From contig NZ_AP027042.1 in assembly GCF_027924605.1 (NCBI RefSeq), forward strand, positions 1,589,524 to 1,653,523: a DNA stretch of 64,000 bases. Direction: 5' to 3'. Of the stretch, positions 35,032 through 44,710 are shown piece by piece; position 1 is the first letter of the stretch, and each line of letters begins with the position of its first letter. Made by a program: the position numbers and the translations under genes. The notes below the pieces were generated by a model. That model saw only the letters and a program-made list of their open reading frames with translations. It had not been told where the DNA came from and searched no databases. Source of the stretch: Dyella sp. GSA-30 (GTDB lineage Bacteria > Pseudomonadota > Gammaproteobacteria > Xanthomonadales > Rhodanobacteraceae).

Positions 35032-36033
35032 ATGAGCGAAATGACCCCTTCCAAGGCTATCCCGATCAGCGTCGTCTCCGGTACACCGGTCGACAAGCAA
35101 TTGGGCAACGACAAGATCGCGCTCAATCGCGCCGGTTTTGATACCGCCGTGCCCGTGCTGCGTAAACCGAGCTGGATCCGCGTGCGCCTGCCGCAAGGCA
35201 ATGCCGTGCAGCAGCTCAAAGCCCGTCTGCGTGAAAACTCGCTGGTGACGGTGTGCGAAGAAGCCTCCTGCCCGAACATCCACGAATGTTTCAGCAAGGG
35301 CACCGCCACCTTCATGATTCTCGGCGAAGTCTGCACGCGCCGCTGCTCGTTCTGCGACGTGGCACACGGCCGTCCGGCCGCGCCCGATCCGCTGGAGCCG
35401 GCACGCTTGGCCGAGACCATCCGCGACATGCGCCTGCGCTACGTGGTGATCACCTCGGTCGATCGCGACGACCTGCGTGACGGCGGTGCCGAGCATTTCG
35501 CCGCGTGCATCCGCGCCACGCGCCATGCCGCGCCGAACATCAAGATCGAGATCCTCACGCCCGATTTCCGCGGCAAGGGTCGCATGGAGCGTGCGCTGGA
35601 AGTCCTCAAGGACTATCCGCCGGACGTGTTCAACCACAACCTGGAAACCGTGCCGCATCTGTATCGCGAAGTGCGCCCGGGTGCCGATTACCAGTGGTCG
35701 CTGGATCTGCTCAAGCGCTTCAAGGCGCAGCATCCGGACGTCCCGACCAAGTCCGGCATCATGCTGGGTCTGGGCGAAACGATGGAGCAGGTGCTCGAGA
35801 CCATGCATGATTTACGCGCGCATGACGTCGACATGATCACCATTGGCCAATACCTGCAGCCGACGCCGCATCATCACCCGGTGGTGCGTTATTGGACGCC
35901 GGAAGAGTTCGAAGCGCTGCGTGAAGCGGGCGAAGCGATGGGCTTTGGCCACGTCGCTTCCGGTCCGCTGGTACGTTCGTCCTATCACGCCGACCTGCAG
36001 GCCCATGCAGCCGGTGTCACCGAGCACGCCTAA
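35032..36033 (+). CDS. lipA: Lipoyl synthase LipA
   Basis: LipA (333 residues) is a radical SAM enzyme that inserts two sulfurs into octanoyl chains. The auxiliary cluster cysteines are in [12 protein letters not shown] and the radical SAM cluster in CTRRCSFC. The C-terminal serine ligand is in [26 protein letters not shown] and [13 protein letters not shown] are family blocks. It follows lipB directly, the usual pair. Confidence 0.98.
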   Translation: MSEMTPSKAIPISVVSGTPVDKQLGNDKIALNRAGFDTAVPVLRKPSWIRVRLPQGNAVQQLKARLRENSLVTVCEEASCPNIHECFSKGTATFMILGEVCTRRCSFCDVAHGRPAAPDPLEPARLAETIRDMRLRYVVITSVDRDDLRDGGAEHFAACIRATRHAAPNIKIEILTPDFRGKGRMERALEVLKDYPPDVFNHNLETVPHLYREVRPGADYQWSLDLLKRFKAQHPDVPTKSGIMLGLGETMEQVLETMHDLRAHDVDMITIGQYLQPTPHHHPVVRYWTPEEFEALREAGEAMGFGHVASGPLVRSSYHADLQAHAAGVTEHA

Positions 36034-36045
36034 ATAAGAGGCCTC

Positions 36046-38316
36046 ATGAAATTTCGCCGCACTTCGCTTGCTCTCCTGCTCGCCCTCACCCTGACGGGCG
36101 GCCTCGGTCTCCACGCGCAATCGGCCGCTGATCTCAGCGATAGCGCCCAGCCGCGTAAAGCCTCGTCGTTGCCGCTGAAGCCCACGTTGACCGAAGCGCA
36201 GGCCGCGCAGCTGTCGGCACGCTTCCTGACGCGCTTCCATTACGACGCCCAGCCGCTCGACGACGCGATGTCGGCCAAGATCTACAAGGCCTACTTCGAC
36301 GGTCTCGACGGCGAGAAGGTGTTCTTCACCCAGGAAGACATGGCGAAGTTCGCACCGCTGAAGACGCAGTTCGACGACGCGATCTGGAACAAGGATCTGT
36401 CCGGTCCTTTCTCGGTGTTCAATCTCTATGTGCAGCGCGCGGTCGATCGCATGACCTACGCGCGCGGCCTGCTCAAGCAGGGCTTCGACCTGACCAAGGA
36501 CGAGAGCTACGCCTATGACCGCAAGAAGGCCGATTGGCCCAAGGACAAGGCCGAGCTCGACGACCTGTGGCGCAAGCGTACCAAGAACGACTGGCTGCGC
36601 CTGAAGCTTGCCGGCAAGAGCGACGACGATATCCGCAAGACGCTGGACAAGCGCTACGCCGGCTACATCGACCGTGTGCGCCAGCTTGACGGCGAAGACG
36701 CGTTCCAGACCTTCATGAACGCCTACGCCGAATCCACCGACCCGCACACCGATTACCTCGGCCCGCGCGCGGCGGAAAACTTCGACATCGCCATGAAGCT
36801 CTCGCTCGAAGGCATCGGTGCGGTGCTGCAGACGCGCGACGAATACACTGCGATTCGCGAGATCGTGCCGGCCGGCCCTGCGGCCAAGTCCGGCAAGGTG
36901 CACGTGGGCGACCGCATCGTCGCGATCGGCCAGGGCACCGAAGGTCCGATGACCGACGTGATCGGCTGGCGCGTCGACGACGTGGTCAAGCAGATTCGCG
37001 GCAAGAAAGACACCACGGTGCGCCTGGAAATCCTGCCTGCCGATGCGGGTGTGGACGGCAAGCACGAGATGATCAGCCTGGTGCGCCAGAAGGTCAGCAT
37101 CGAGGAACAGGCCGCCAAGAGCCGCGTCATCGACATCAAGGACGGCGACGTCTCGCGCAAGATCGGCGTGATCGAGCTGCCGACCTTCTATTCCGACTTC
37201 GGTGCGCGCCGCGAAGGCGACAAGAACTTCAAGAGCGCCACCCGCGACGTCGCCAAGCTGCTTGGCGAGCTCAAGGCGCAGGGTGTCGAAGGCGTGGTAA
37301 TGGACCTGCGCAACAACGGCGGTGGTTCGCTGATCGAAGCGAACGAGCTGACTGGCCTGTTTATCGACAAGGGTCCGGTGGTGCAGGTGCGCGATGCGCG
37401 CGGCCAGATCGACGTGCAGGGCGATGACACGCCCGGCATGTCCTGGAGCGGCCCGCTGGCGGTGCTGACCAACCGCGGTTCGGCATCGGCGTCGGAGATT
37501 TTCGCGGCGGCGATCCAGGATTGGGGCCGTGGCCTGATCATCGGCGAACCGACCTTCGGCAAGGGCACGGTGCAGAACCTGGTCGATCTCGACCGCTTCG
37601 CCACCAGCCCGAGCGAGAAGCCGCAGTTCGGCGAACTGAAGATGACCATCGCCGAGTTCTTCCGCATCAATGGCGGCTCGACCCAGTTGAAGGGCGTGAC
37701 GCCGGACATCCTGTTCCCGAAGAACGGCGACGAGAAGGACTTCGGCGAATCGACCTACGACAACGCGCTGCAGTGGACGCAGATCGCGCCGGCCGACTAC
37801 AAGCCGGTGGCCGACCTCAAGGCGTACCTGACCCAGCTCCAGGCCAAGCATGACGCACGCGCGCTCAAGTCGCCGGGTTGGAAGCTGATGCTCGACGAGC
37901 TGGCGCAGTACAAGGCCATGCGCGACAAGACCACCATCTCGCTCAATCTTGCCCAGCGCGAAGCCGAGCGTAAGCAGCTCGACGCCATGCAGGCCGACTT
38001 CCGCGCCCGTCACAAGGCGATCGACGGCGGCACCGGTGTTCCCGGTGACGATGCCCAGGATGCGCTGGACGACGGTCTGAACCCGAACGAGCGCAGCCTG
38101 AAGTCCGAGCTGCAGGCCGAGAAGGATGCCAAGAAGGCGAAGGATCCGCAGTTGCAGGAAACCGCGCACATCCTGTTCGACGCGGTGGGCATGATCAAGG
38201 CCGATCCGAAGATCGCCGCGGCTGTACTGCCTTATGGCGGCAAGGACCACGACTGGGAGACGACCGCTGCCGTGAATACGGAAAAGCCGGCCGCCAGCCC
38301 CGCTGCTGCGCACTGA
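36046..38316 (+). CDS. prc: Tail-specific carboxy-terminal protease Prc
   Basis: A 756-residue periplasmic S41 protease. The signal peptide ends near LGLHAQS. An N-terminal TSP domain precedes a PDZ domain (LEGIGAVLQTRDEYTAIREIVPAGPA, about residues 260-350). The protease core has MDLRNNGGGSLIEA, the serine in SASASEIFAAAIQD and the lysine in EPTFGKGTVQ. A DUF3340-like C-terminal domain is rich in charged helices (QREAERKQLDAMQADFRARHKA). Prc trims lipoproteins, PBP3 and murein hydrolases. It sits 12 bases after lipA. Confidence 0.95.
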   Translation: MKFRRTSLALLLALTLTGGLGLHAQSAADLSDSAQPRKASSLPLKPTLTEAQAAQLSARFLTRFHYDAQPLDDAMSAKIYKAYFDGLDGEKVFFTQEDMAKFAPLKTQFDDAIWNKDLSGPFSVFNLYVQRAVDRMTYARGLLKQGFDLTKDESYAYDRKKADWPKDKAELDDLWRKRTKNDWLRLKLAGKSDDDIRKTLDKRYAGYIDRVRQLDGEDAFQTFMNAYAESTDPHTDYLGPRAAENFDIAMKLSLEGIGAVLQTRDEYTAIREIVPAGPAAKSGKVHVGDRIVAIGQGTEGPMTDVIGWRVDDVVKQIRGKKDTTVRLEILPADAGVDGKHEMISLVRQKVSIEEQAAKSRVIDIKDGDVSRKIGVIELPTFYSDFGARREGDKNFKSATRDVAKLLGELKAQGVEGVVMDLRNNGGGSLIEANELTGLFIDKGPVVQVRDARGQIDVQGDDTPGMSWSGPLAVLTNRGSASASEIFAAAIQDWGRGLIIGEPTFGKGTVQNLVDLDRFATSPSEKPQFGELKMTIAEFFRINGGSTQLKGVTPDILFPKNGDEKDFGESTYDNALQWTQIAPADYKPVADLKAYLTQLQAKHDARALKSPGWKLMLDELAQYKAMRDKTTISLNLAQREAERKQLDAMQADFRARHKAIDGGTGVPGDDAQDALDDGLNPNERSLKSELQAEKDAKKAKDPQLQETAHILFDAVGMIKADPKIAAAVLPYGGKDHDWETTAAVNTEKPAASPAAAH

Positions 38317-38333
38317 GTACCGTTTCAGATGCA

Positions 38334-38370
38334 TAAAAAAGGCAGCGCTTCGGCGCTGCTTTTTTTTGCT
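38334..38370 (+). terminator. Intrinsic terminator after prc
   Basis: GGCAGCGC and GCGCTGCT pair around a TTCG tetraloop, flanked by AAAAAA and TTTTTTTT. The A-tract also makes it able to work on the minus strand. Confidence 0.93.
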
Positions 38371-38446
38371 CGTAGGGTGGGCCACTTGACGCCACCGCGT
38401 CGCTGCGCAAGCGTAGGCCCCATGCGTCGGCTCGGGAGCCCAAGCC

Positions 38447-39058
38447 ATGGATACCTTGCAGAGCTTGGCGTTGGCAGGTGGCCTGTCCCTGGGGAGCGGG
38501 ATACGCCTTTATGCCACCGTGTTTATCGCCGGCCTGCTTGGCCGGCTGGGCTGGGTGCCGCTGCCGGAAGGCCTGCAGGTACTGACCAGCTACTGGGTGC
38601 TGGGGATTTCCGGCGTGTTGATGCTCGGCGAATTTCTCGCCGACAAGATCCCCGCGTTCGACAGCGTCTGGGATGCCGTGAACACCTTTATCCGCATCCC
38701 GGCCGGCACCTTGCTGGCCTGGGGCGTGTTCAAGAATGCACCGGGTGGCGAACAGGTCGCGGCGGCCTTGATCGGTGGCGCCATCGTATCGGGCACGCAC
38801 CTGGCGAAGGCTGGCGGGCGCGCCTTGATCAATACCTCGCCCGAGCCGGTGAGCAACTGGACGGCGAGCTTCGGCGAAGACATCTCGCTGATCGGCGTGC
38901 TGTATCTGATGTGGGCACACCCGGCGGCGATGCTGGTGGTGCTGGCGCTGTTTCTGCTTCTGTTGGTTTGGCTGTTGCCGAAGATCGTGCGTGGCTTGCG
39001 CGCGCTGTGGCGTCTGCTGAGTGGTGCGCGCAAGGCGGTTTCAGCAAACCTTGAATAA
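38447..39058 (+). CDS. DUF4126 membrane protein
   Basis: A 203-residue inner-membrane protein with about five hydrophobic segments. LALAGGLSLGSGIRLYATVF, SYWVLGISGVLMLGEFLADKIPAFDSVWD and GGAIVSGTHLAKAGGRALINTSPEPVSNW match DUF4126. The function is unknown. The last two codons and stop (TTGAATAA) belong to a sequence that recurs before REP copy 5, so the C-terminus may have been reshaped by the adjoining repeat. Confidence 0.85.
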   Translation: MDTLQSLALAGGLSLGSGIRLYATVFIAGLLGRLGWVPLPEGLQVLTSYWVLGISGVLMLGEFLADKIPAFDSVWDAVNTFIRIPAGTLLAWGVFKNAPGGEQVAAALIGGAIVSGTHLAKAGGRALINTSPEPVSNWTASFGEDISLIGVLYLMWAHPAAMLVVLALFLLLLVWLLPKIVRGLRALWRLLSGARKAVSANLE

Positions 39059-39073
39059 CCTCAGTTTTCCTAT

Positions 39074-39195
39074 CGTCATCCCGGCGCAGGCCGGGACCCA
39101 GTGGCTTCGGTTGTCGGTTTTCGGGAGCATATCCAGGCGATGTCGCGACAATTCAGCGATAACGCCACTGGGTTCCGGCCTGCGCCGGAATGACG
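39074..39195. repeat. REP/BIME-like palindromic element, copy 4
   Basis: It begins 15 bases after the DUF4126 stop. Arms are CGTCATCCCGGCGCAGGCCG and CGGCCTGCGCCGGAATGACG (one change). The core is slightly shorter than in copies 1-3. Confidence 0.85.
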
Positions 39196-39220
39196 AGTAG
39201 GGCGTTGTTCGATATTTCCC

Positions 39221-40945
39221 TTACTTCTTCTTCTGACTCTGCTGCCACTGCTGATACTCAGCCACATGCGGCAACTCACGCAGCAACTTCGAACGCGGAT
39301 CGACAATCACCAACGTTCCGGCCGGCACCTGCGCCGATGCGTTCCCATCGCTCATCGGGAAGGTCTGCACCTTGTCGCCGATCTGCACCTCCACCGGCAT
39401 CGGGAACGGCTTGTTGTCCGTCAGCTGCCAGTGCAGCTTCAAGGTATCGCCATCGCGCTGCACGTCGAGGTTCGGCAGCTTGGCCTGATACAGGTAGGCA
39501 TCGAAGAACCACGACATATCGCGACCGGTTACCTGGTTGACGATCTTGATGTAGTCGCCGGTGCTGGCGTAGTGCGGTGCGAAATTGCCGGGCTTCGGAT
39601 CCGGGCGGCCATACACCAGCCGGCGGATACTTTCGAAGAATGCCTGGTCGCCGATCAGTCCACGCAACGTGTGCAGCATCAGCGAGCCTTTGTAATAGAT
39701 GTCGTTCGCCGGCCCCTTGTCGGCGTCGTACACCTCATGCTCGAACTGGCTACGGCCGGCAACAACCGGGAACGCGTTTTTCAACTTGACGCGCTCGTCC
39801 TGAAGCATCGCGAAATACGGCATGTCGCCATAGAGGTATTGGCCGTACAGCGGCTGCATGTACGTGCCGAAGCCTTCGTGCAGCCACATATCGTCCCAGT
39901 CGGCATTGGTGACCTGGTTGCCGAACCACTCATGCGAAAACTCATGCTGCAACAGCCAGTCGAAACCGTACGGCCCCTTGGCGTAGCCGTTGCCGTACGC
40001 GTTGATGGTCTGGTGCTCCATGCCTAGATGCGGCGTTTCCACCACGCCCATCTTTTCGTCACCGAACGGGTAGGGTCCGATTTCCTGCTCGAAGAAATCG
40101 AGCATGCGTGGGAATTCGGCGAACAGCTGTTTGGCCTTGTCCTCGTTGCCGTGCAGATACCAGAACTGCATCGGAATCGTGTTGCCGTAGTGGCTCTTGT
40201 AGTCACCCTTCAGCAGCTCGAACGGCCCGACATTGATCGAGATGGCATAGGTGGTCGGATGCTTGGCGCGCCAGTGATACGTGCGCTTGTTGCCTTCGTC
40301 CTTCACCTCGATCAGCTTGCCGTTACCCGGAGCTACCAGTGGCTTGGGCACGGTGACATAGAGATCGACCAGATCGGGTTTGCCTTGCGGATGGTCGATG
40401 CACGGCCAGAACAGATCGCAACCTTCGCCCTCCACCGCACTGGCTACCCACGGCTGACCATCGGGCGTGTGACTCCAGACGAAGCCGCCGTCCCAGGGGG
40501 CACGCTTGGCAACGTGCGGCTTGCCGCCGTAGCGCACATCCACTGTCACCTTGTGGCCCTGTGCCAGGGGCTTGGGTAGATGGATGCTCAGGCGGCCATC
40601 GGGATTGCTCCAGGCCGTGGCGTCGAGCTTTTTGCCGTCGAGCGTGATCGCGCTGATCGGCAGGTTGTGATCGAGGTCGAGCAGCAAGGTGTCGGTGCTG
40701 CTCTTTGCCGTGAAGGTCAGGCGCGCATCGGCGTCGATGGTTTGTTGCGCCGGATCGACGCCGATATGCAGCTCGGCATGATCGAAGTTCACCCGCTGCT
40801 GTTCGGCCGGCATGACGCCGCCGGAGCGGATGGTCTGCTCGCTCAACGGCGGCTGATCGACCGTCGGTGTGTCGGCGGCATAGGCGCTGCCGGCGCACAG
40901 GATGGCGAGAGCGAGTAGGGACAGCGTCGGGCGCGTGTTCGTCAT
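39221..40945 (-). CDS. M1 family aminopeptidase, exported
   Basis: A 574-residue zinc aminopeptidase. The signal peptide ends near AGSAYAADT. The exopeptidase motif LGMEHQTINAYGNGY and the zinc site HEFSHEWFGNQV, with the second glutamate in WLHEGFGTY, are intact. The N-terminal beta domain starts with VNFDHAELHIGVDPAQQTID. It likely acts on periplasmic or imported peptides. An upstream ATG at 40969 would bury the signal peptide, so the ATG ending at 40945 is chosen. It is a single gene on the minus strand. Confidence 0.92.
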   Translation of the reverse strand: MTNTRPTLSLLALAILCAGSAYAADTPTVDQPPLSEQTIRSGGVMPAEQQRVNFDHAELHIGVDPAQQTIDADARLTFTAKSSTDTLLLDLDHNLPISAITLDGKKLDATAWSNPDGRLSIHLPKPLAQGHKVTVDVRYGGKPHVAKRAPWDGGFVWSHTPDGQPWVASAVEGEGCDLFWPCIDHPQGKPDLVDLYVTVPKPLVAPGNGKLIEVKDEGNKRTYHWRAKHPTTYAISINVGPFELLKGDYKSHYGNTIPMQFWYLHGNEDKAKQLFAEFPRMLDFFEQEIGPYPFGDEKMGVVETPHLGMEHQTINAYGNGYAKGPYGFDWLLQHEFSHEWFGNQVTNADWDDMWLHEGFGTYMQPLYGQYLYGDMPYFAMLQDERVKLKNAFPVVAGRSQFEHEVYDADKGPANDIYYKGSLMLHTLRGLIGDQAFFESIRRLVYGRPDPKPGNFAPHYASTGDYIKIVNQVTGRDMSWFFDAYLYQAKLPNLDVQRDGDTLKLHWQLTDNKPFPMPVEVQIGDKVQTFPMSDGNASAQVPAGTLVIVDPRSKLLRELPHVAEYQQWQQSQKKK

Positions 40946-41026
40946 GGGGGCCACCGTGGTTAAAGACACAGGATGGCAGTGTGAGGGCGGCGGAGGTATC
41001 GCCGAAAGTCATGGTTGTGGGGTAAG

Positions 41027-41161
41027 AGCCCCCCTCACCCCAGCCCTCTCCCCCGGCGAAGCCAGGGGAGAGGGGGCACACTGAGGCAAGCTTTCAACGT
41101 TGCGCGCTTTTGCTCCCTCTCCCCTGGCTCTGCCGGGGGAGAGGGTTGGGGTGAGGGGGAA
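41027..41161. repeat. Large inverted repeat, third REP family
   Basis: Left arm CCCCCCTCACCCCAGCCCTC... (41027-41076) is inverted in the right arm ending GGGTTGGGGTGAGGGGG (41114-41159). Each arm contains CCTCTCCCC and GGGGAGAGG segments that self-pair. It fills the gap between the M1 and M17 peptidase genes and could terminate or stabilise either transcript. Confidence 0.8.
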
Positions 41162-41166
41162 GCTCT

Positions 41167-42546
41167 TTAGCTCTTGAACCGCGCCTGCAAATACCCAAAC
41201 AAAGCCCGCAACCCCATCGCCTCACCCCCACGCGGACGCCCCGGCCGATCGGCATCGTTCCACGCGTAAGTATCCAGATGCACCCAGGGCAAACCCTCCG
41301 GCACAAACCGCTCCAGATAAAGCGCCGCCGTAATCGCCCCCGCATGACGCGAAGCACCGGCATTGGCAAAGTCGGCGATATACGAATCGAGCATCTTCCG
41401 ATACGGCCGCCACAACGGCAGACGCCACAGCGGATCGTCCACCGCGCGCCCAGCGGCAAGCACGTCATCGGCCAGCGCATCGCCATTGGCAAACAGCGCC
41501 GGCAGGTCGGGACCCAGCGCCACGCGCGCCGCACCGGTCAGGGTCGCAAAGTCGACGATCAGCTCCGGCTTCTGCTCGACACCGTAGGCAATCGCATCGC
41601 ACAGCACCAGTCGCCCTTCGGCATCGGTGTTGTCGATCTCGACCGTCAGGCCCGCACGCGTGGTGATCACTTCACCCGGACGCATCGCATTACCGGCCAC
41701 GGCGTTCTCTACCGCTGGCACCAGCAAGATCAGCTGCACTGGCAACTTGGCCTGCATGATCAAGCCGGCCAGCGCGATCGCGTGCGCCGCGCCGCCCATG
41801 TCCTTCTTCATCCAGCGCATGCCGTCAGAAGGCTTCAGGTCGAGGCCGCCGGTATCGAAGCACACGCCCTTGCCGACCACGACGAGCTTGGGATGCGATG
41901 CCTTGCCCCAGGTCAGTTCGATCAGGCGTGGTGCGCGATGGCTGGCGCGGCCGACGGCGTGGATGGTGGGAAAGTTCGCCTTGAGCAGTTCGTCGCCGAC
42001 CCACTCGCGCACCTTGCCCTTGTACGTCTTGCCCAACTGCTTGATTGCATCGGCCAGCTGCTTCGGGCCCATGTCTTCGGTCGGTGTGTTGACCAGGTCG
42101 CGCACCTGCGCGGTGGCCACGATCAGCGGCGCCAGCGCGCGCAGATCATCGCCCGGAATCGCCAACTGTGCCGGGCCGCGCTTGGCCTTGCGATAGCGCG
42201 TGAACTCGTACGCACCGAACGCCCAGCCCAGTGCGGCCTGCCGGCGATCGGCGAGCACGCCTTCGTCGGCCAGGTGATAGACCGCTTCGGGCAATTGCTT
42301 GGGCAGTGCGGCCAGCGCACCGAGCGCATCGTTCGCATCCACACCGACCAGCACGCGCACCAGCTTGCCGTTGGCATCGCTGAGCAGGCCGACGCTACCC
42401 GGCTTGGCTTCGAACGCGTTGTCGGCCAGCCAGCGGCGTTGTGCGGCGGTCAGGCGGCGGCGTGCGGTGTTGTAGTGCGCGGCATCGGTGGTTTCGATGG
42501 CGACGCTGTGGCGGTCGCCGGACTTGGCTTCGATAAGTGCGGACAT
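41167..42546 (-). CDS. M17 leucyl aminopeptidase family protein
   Basis: A 459-residue cytosolic aminopeptidase. The signature NTDAEGRLVLCDA and the metal-binding GKGVCFDTGGLDLKPSDGMRWMKKDMGGAA are present; the lysine and aspartates fit a two-metal site. It is shorter than PepA and belongs to the PepB-like or leucyl-aminopeptidase-like group, with a degenerate N-terminal domain. It probably finishes peptide breakdown in the cytoplasm. It lies 52 bases from the next minus-strand gene. Confidence 0.92.
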   Translation of the reverse strand: MSALIEAKSGDRHSVAIETTDAAHYNTARRRLTAAQRRWLADNAFEAKPGSVGLLSDANGKLVRVLVGVDANDALGALAALPKQLPEAVYHLADEGVLADRRQAALGWAFGAYEFTRYRKAKRGPAQLAIPGDDLRALAPLIVATAQVRDLVNTPTEDMGPKQLADAIKQLGKTYKGKVREWVGDELLKANFPTIHAVGRASHRAPRLIELTWGKASHPKLVVVGKGVCFDTGGLDLKPSDGMRWMKKDMGGAAHAIALAGLIMQAKLPVQLILLVPAVENAVAGNAMRPGEVITTRAGLTVEIDNTDAEGRLVLCDAIAYGVEQKPELIVDFATLTGAARVALGPDLPALFANGDALADDVLAAGRAVDDPLWRLPLWRPYRKMLDSYIADFANAGASRHAGAITAALYLERFVPEGLPWVHLDTYAWNDADRPGRPRGGEAMGLRALFGYLQARFKS

Positions 42547-42598
42547 GGTCTTCCTAAAACGCTTGAGTTTTCAGGTGTGCATGATGCGCGCTCGGACG

Positions 42599-43285
42599 CT
42601 ACGCATCCAGCCATTGGGCAAGCGCCGCGAGGTCAGGCAGGTCGAGATCGGGCTTGGTGCCGAGCAAACCAGGCCATGGATGCTGGCGGCGATTGATCCA
42701 GGCCGTACGCAGGCCGGCATCGCGTGCGCCGACGACATCCAGCTCCGGATCGTCGCCGACATGCAGGATGTTTTCCGGCGCCACGCCGAGCAGATCGGCG
42801 GCGGCATGAAAAATGCGCTTGTCCGGCTTGGGTATGCCGGTATCGCGTGCGCAGATATGGAACGCGAAATGCGCGCGGATGCCGACCAGCTCCAGATCGG
42901 CATTGCCGTTGGTCAGGCTGGCGACCGGATAGTGTTTGGCGATGCGTTCCAGCGCGGGCAGGGCATCCGGATAAAGCTCGACGCGGTTGCGCGCGGAGAA
43001 GTAGACATCCCACAAGGCCTGTAGCGGCGCATCGTCGATACCGCAGGCCGCAAAGGCGCGCTGCATGGTGATATGACGCTGTGTGGTGAAGTCGTGGGCC
43101 AGGTCGGTGCGCTCGGCGGCGACCTCGGCACGCAGCGCGCGCATGGCCGGGATGGGCCATGCGCGGGCAACGTCAGGATGGTGTTGACGCAGATACGCGT
43201 CGAGATCGCGGTCGGCCTGTTCCAGTGCCGGCATCACTGGCCACAGGGTGTCGTCCAGGTCGACCGTCAGTGCGAGAATTTTCAC
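42599..43285 (-). CDS. HAD family hydrolase (YigB-like)
   Basis: A 228-residue HAD-IA hydrolase. Motif I is LTVDLDDTLWPV, with the DxDDT variant seen in YigB/FMN-phosphatase types. Motif II is ASLTNGNADL, motif III PKPDKRIF and motif IV HVGDDPELDVVGA. A helical cap lies between motifs I and II. Substrate is uncertain; FMN or another small phosphate is likely. It ends 12 bases after the LysM fusion start-side neighbour stop region, in line with the same minus-strand cluster. Confidence 0.83.
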   Translation of the reverse strand: MKILALTVDLDDTLWPVMPALEQADRDLDAYLRQHHPDVARAWPIPAMRALRAEVAAERTDLAHDFTTQRHITMQRAFAACGIDDAPLQALWDVYFSARNRVELYPDALPALERIAKHYPVASLTNGNADLELVGIRAHFAFHICARDTGIPKPDKRIFHAAADLLGVAPENILHVGDDPELDVVGARDAGLRTAWINRRQHPWPGLLGTKPDLDLPDLAALAQWLDA

Positions 43286-43297
43286 CAGTCGTCGCGC

Positions 43298-44710
43298 TTA
43301 GCGCGCGCCGACCTTCAACACCTGGCCTTGGCGCACGGTGTTGTCCTTCAGGCCGTTCCAGGCGCGCAGCTGGTCAACGTCGACCGAGTGCTTCTTGGCG
43401 ATCGAGTACAGCGTTTCGCCGGCATTGACCTTGTAGGTCTTGGCGACAACGACCGGCTTGGCGGCCTTCGCAGGCTTGGCTTCGGCGACCTTGTGCGTGT
43501 CGGCCTTGGCAGCTTTCGCCGGCGCGACCTTTTCCATCGCTACCTTGGCCGGCTTGCCGCGCGTGAAGTACACCTCGCTGGTGACCTTGGCGAAGTCCGC
43601 GCCGCGCGCAGCCTTGTCGCTGACGGTGATCGCATCGCCATGGATGCCCTTCAGGCTCGGCGGTGCGGTAGAGACGGAGGTGCCGGTGACGGCAGCGAAC
43701 TCGCTCTTGGGTGCTTCGGTCTTCGTCTTCGCTTGTGCGATTGCAGCGGCCGGCGCGGCCGCCTTGGCCGAGGCAACGGCCGTGCCCGAGGTGACCAGCG
43801 GCTGTTCGCTGCCGGCGCTGGCGCGTGCGCCGACTTCGGCAAGAATCTTGGCGCGGCGCGAGCTGTCCATCGAGGCCAGTGCGGCGCCATCGTTATACGG
43901 CACCAAGCCATGCGCACGCAGCAGCGCGCTGCCCTTGTCGCTCTGCACGAAGTCGAGGAACTCCTTGACGTCGGCGGCCTTCGGGTTGGTGTTGTTGGTG
44001 ACCAGGTAGAGCGGCGTAAACAGCGGATAGCTGCCGCTGGAGATCGTCGACTGGTTCGGGGCGATGCCGCCGATGCTCAGCACCTTGATCTTCGGGTTGC
44101 CGCGCACGTTCGCCAGCGTGGTGGCGCCGAACGATTTCGGATCGAGCGTGACGCCCTCTTCGAGCTTGGCCGTATTCACATACAGACGCGGCGCGGCCAC
44201 CGGCTGATTGCCGCGGCCGAACATCAGGCGACGCAGGCTGTATTCCACGCCGTCGCCGGGGCTGGCCACCGCATAGGCATTGATCGGCTCGTCGCGACCA
44301 CCGAGGTCTTTCCAGTTGGTGATCTTGCCGTAGTACACGTCATGCAGCTGCTGCAGCGTGATCGAGCTGACCGGATTGGACGGCGAGGTGATGATCACCA
44401 GCGCATCCCAGGCCACCGGCGTAAAGGCGAGCTCGGATTCGGAGCCACCCGCGCTGCCACGTGCGGCACCGGCCAGATCGGCCGTGCCCTTGGCGACGGC
44501 GTCCAGGCCCGAGGCGGTGTTGAACGGCTGCAATTCGATCTTGCCCTTGCCGCTCTTTTCCCAGGCCTTGGCGACATCGGTCACCACGCCTCGTGCAGTG
44601 GTGATATCGCCGCGCCACACCAGGGTGGGGCCTGCGGCGGCGAACGCCACGGTGGCGACGCTGGTGCCGATCAAGGCAAGAGAGAGCAAACGGGCAAGAC
44701 GAAATGACAT
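43298..44710 (-). CDS. PstS-like substrate-binding protein fused to LysM
   Basis: A 470-residue exported protein. A signal peptide (SFRLARLLSLALIGTSVATVAFA) leads into a periplasmic-binding domain of the phosphate type (residues 25-290), with FNTASGLDAVAKGTADLAGAARG and LQQLHDVYYGKITNWKDLGG. An alanine/lysine-rich linker with AKAAKADTHKVAEAKPAK follows. The last 45 residues are a LysM domain (YKVNAGETLYSIAKKHSVDVDQLRAWNGL). LysM binds peptidoglycan, so the sensor would be held at the wall. No pst transport genes are adjacent. The fusion is continuous, with no stop between the parts. Confidence 0.85.
   Translation of the reverse strand: MSFRLARLLSLALIGTSVATVAFAAAGPTLVWRGDITTARGVVTDVAKAWEKSGKGKIELQPFNTASGLDAVAKGTADLAGAARGSAGGSESELAFTPVAWDALVIITSPSNPVSSITLQQLHDVYYGKITNWKDLGGRDEPINAYAVASPGDGVEYSLRRLMFGRGNQPVAAPRLYVNTAKLEEGVTLDPKSFGATTLANVRGNPKIKVLSIGGIAPNQSTISSGSYPLFTPLYLVTNNTNPKAADVKEFLDFVQSDKGSALLRAHGLVPYNDGAALASMDSSRRAKILAEVGARASAGSEQPLVTSGTAVASAKAAAPAAAIAQAKTKTEAPKSEFAAVTGTSVSTAPPSLKGIHGDAITVSDKAARGADFAKVTSEVYFTRGKPAKVAMEKVAPAKAAKADTHKVAEAKPAKAAKPVVVAKTYKVNAGETLYSIAKKHSVDVDQLRAWNGLKDNTVRQGQVLKVGAR

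Noticed and set aside
35812-38448. Open frame of 878 codons on the minus strand opposite prc
   Set aside because: It mirrors the high-GC third positions of prc, has no ribosome-binding site and shows no domain. prc has full family motifs on the plus strand.
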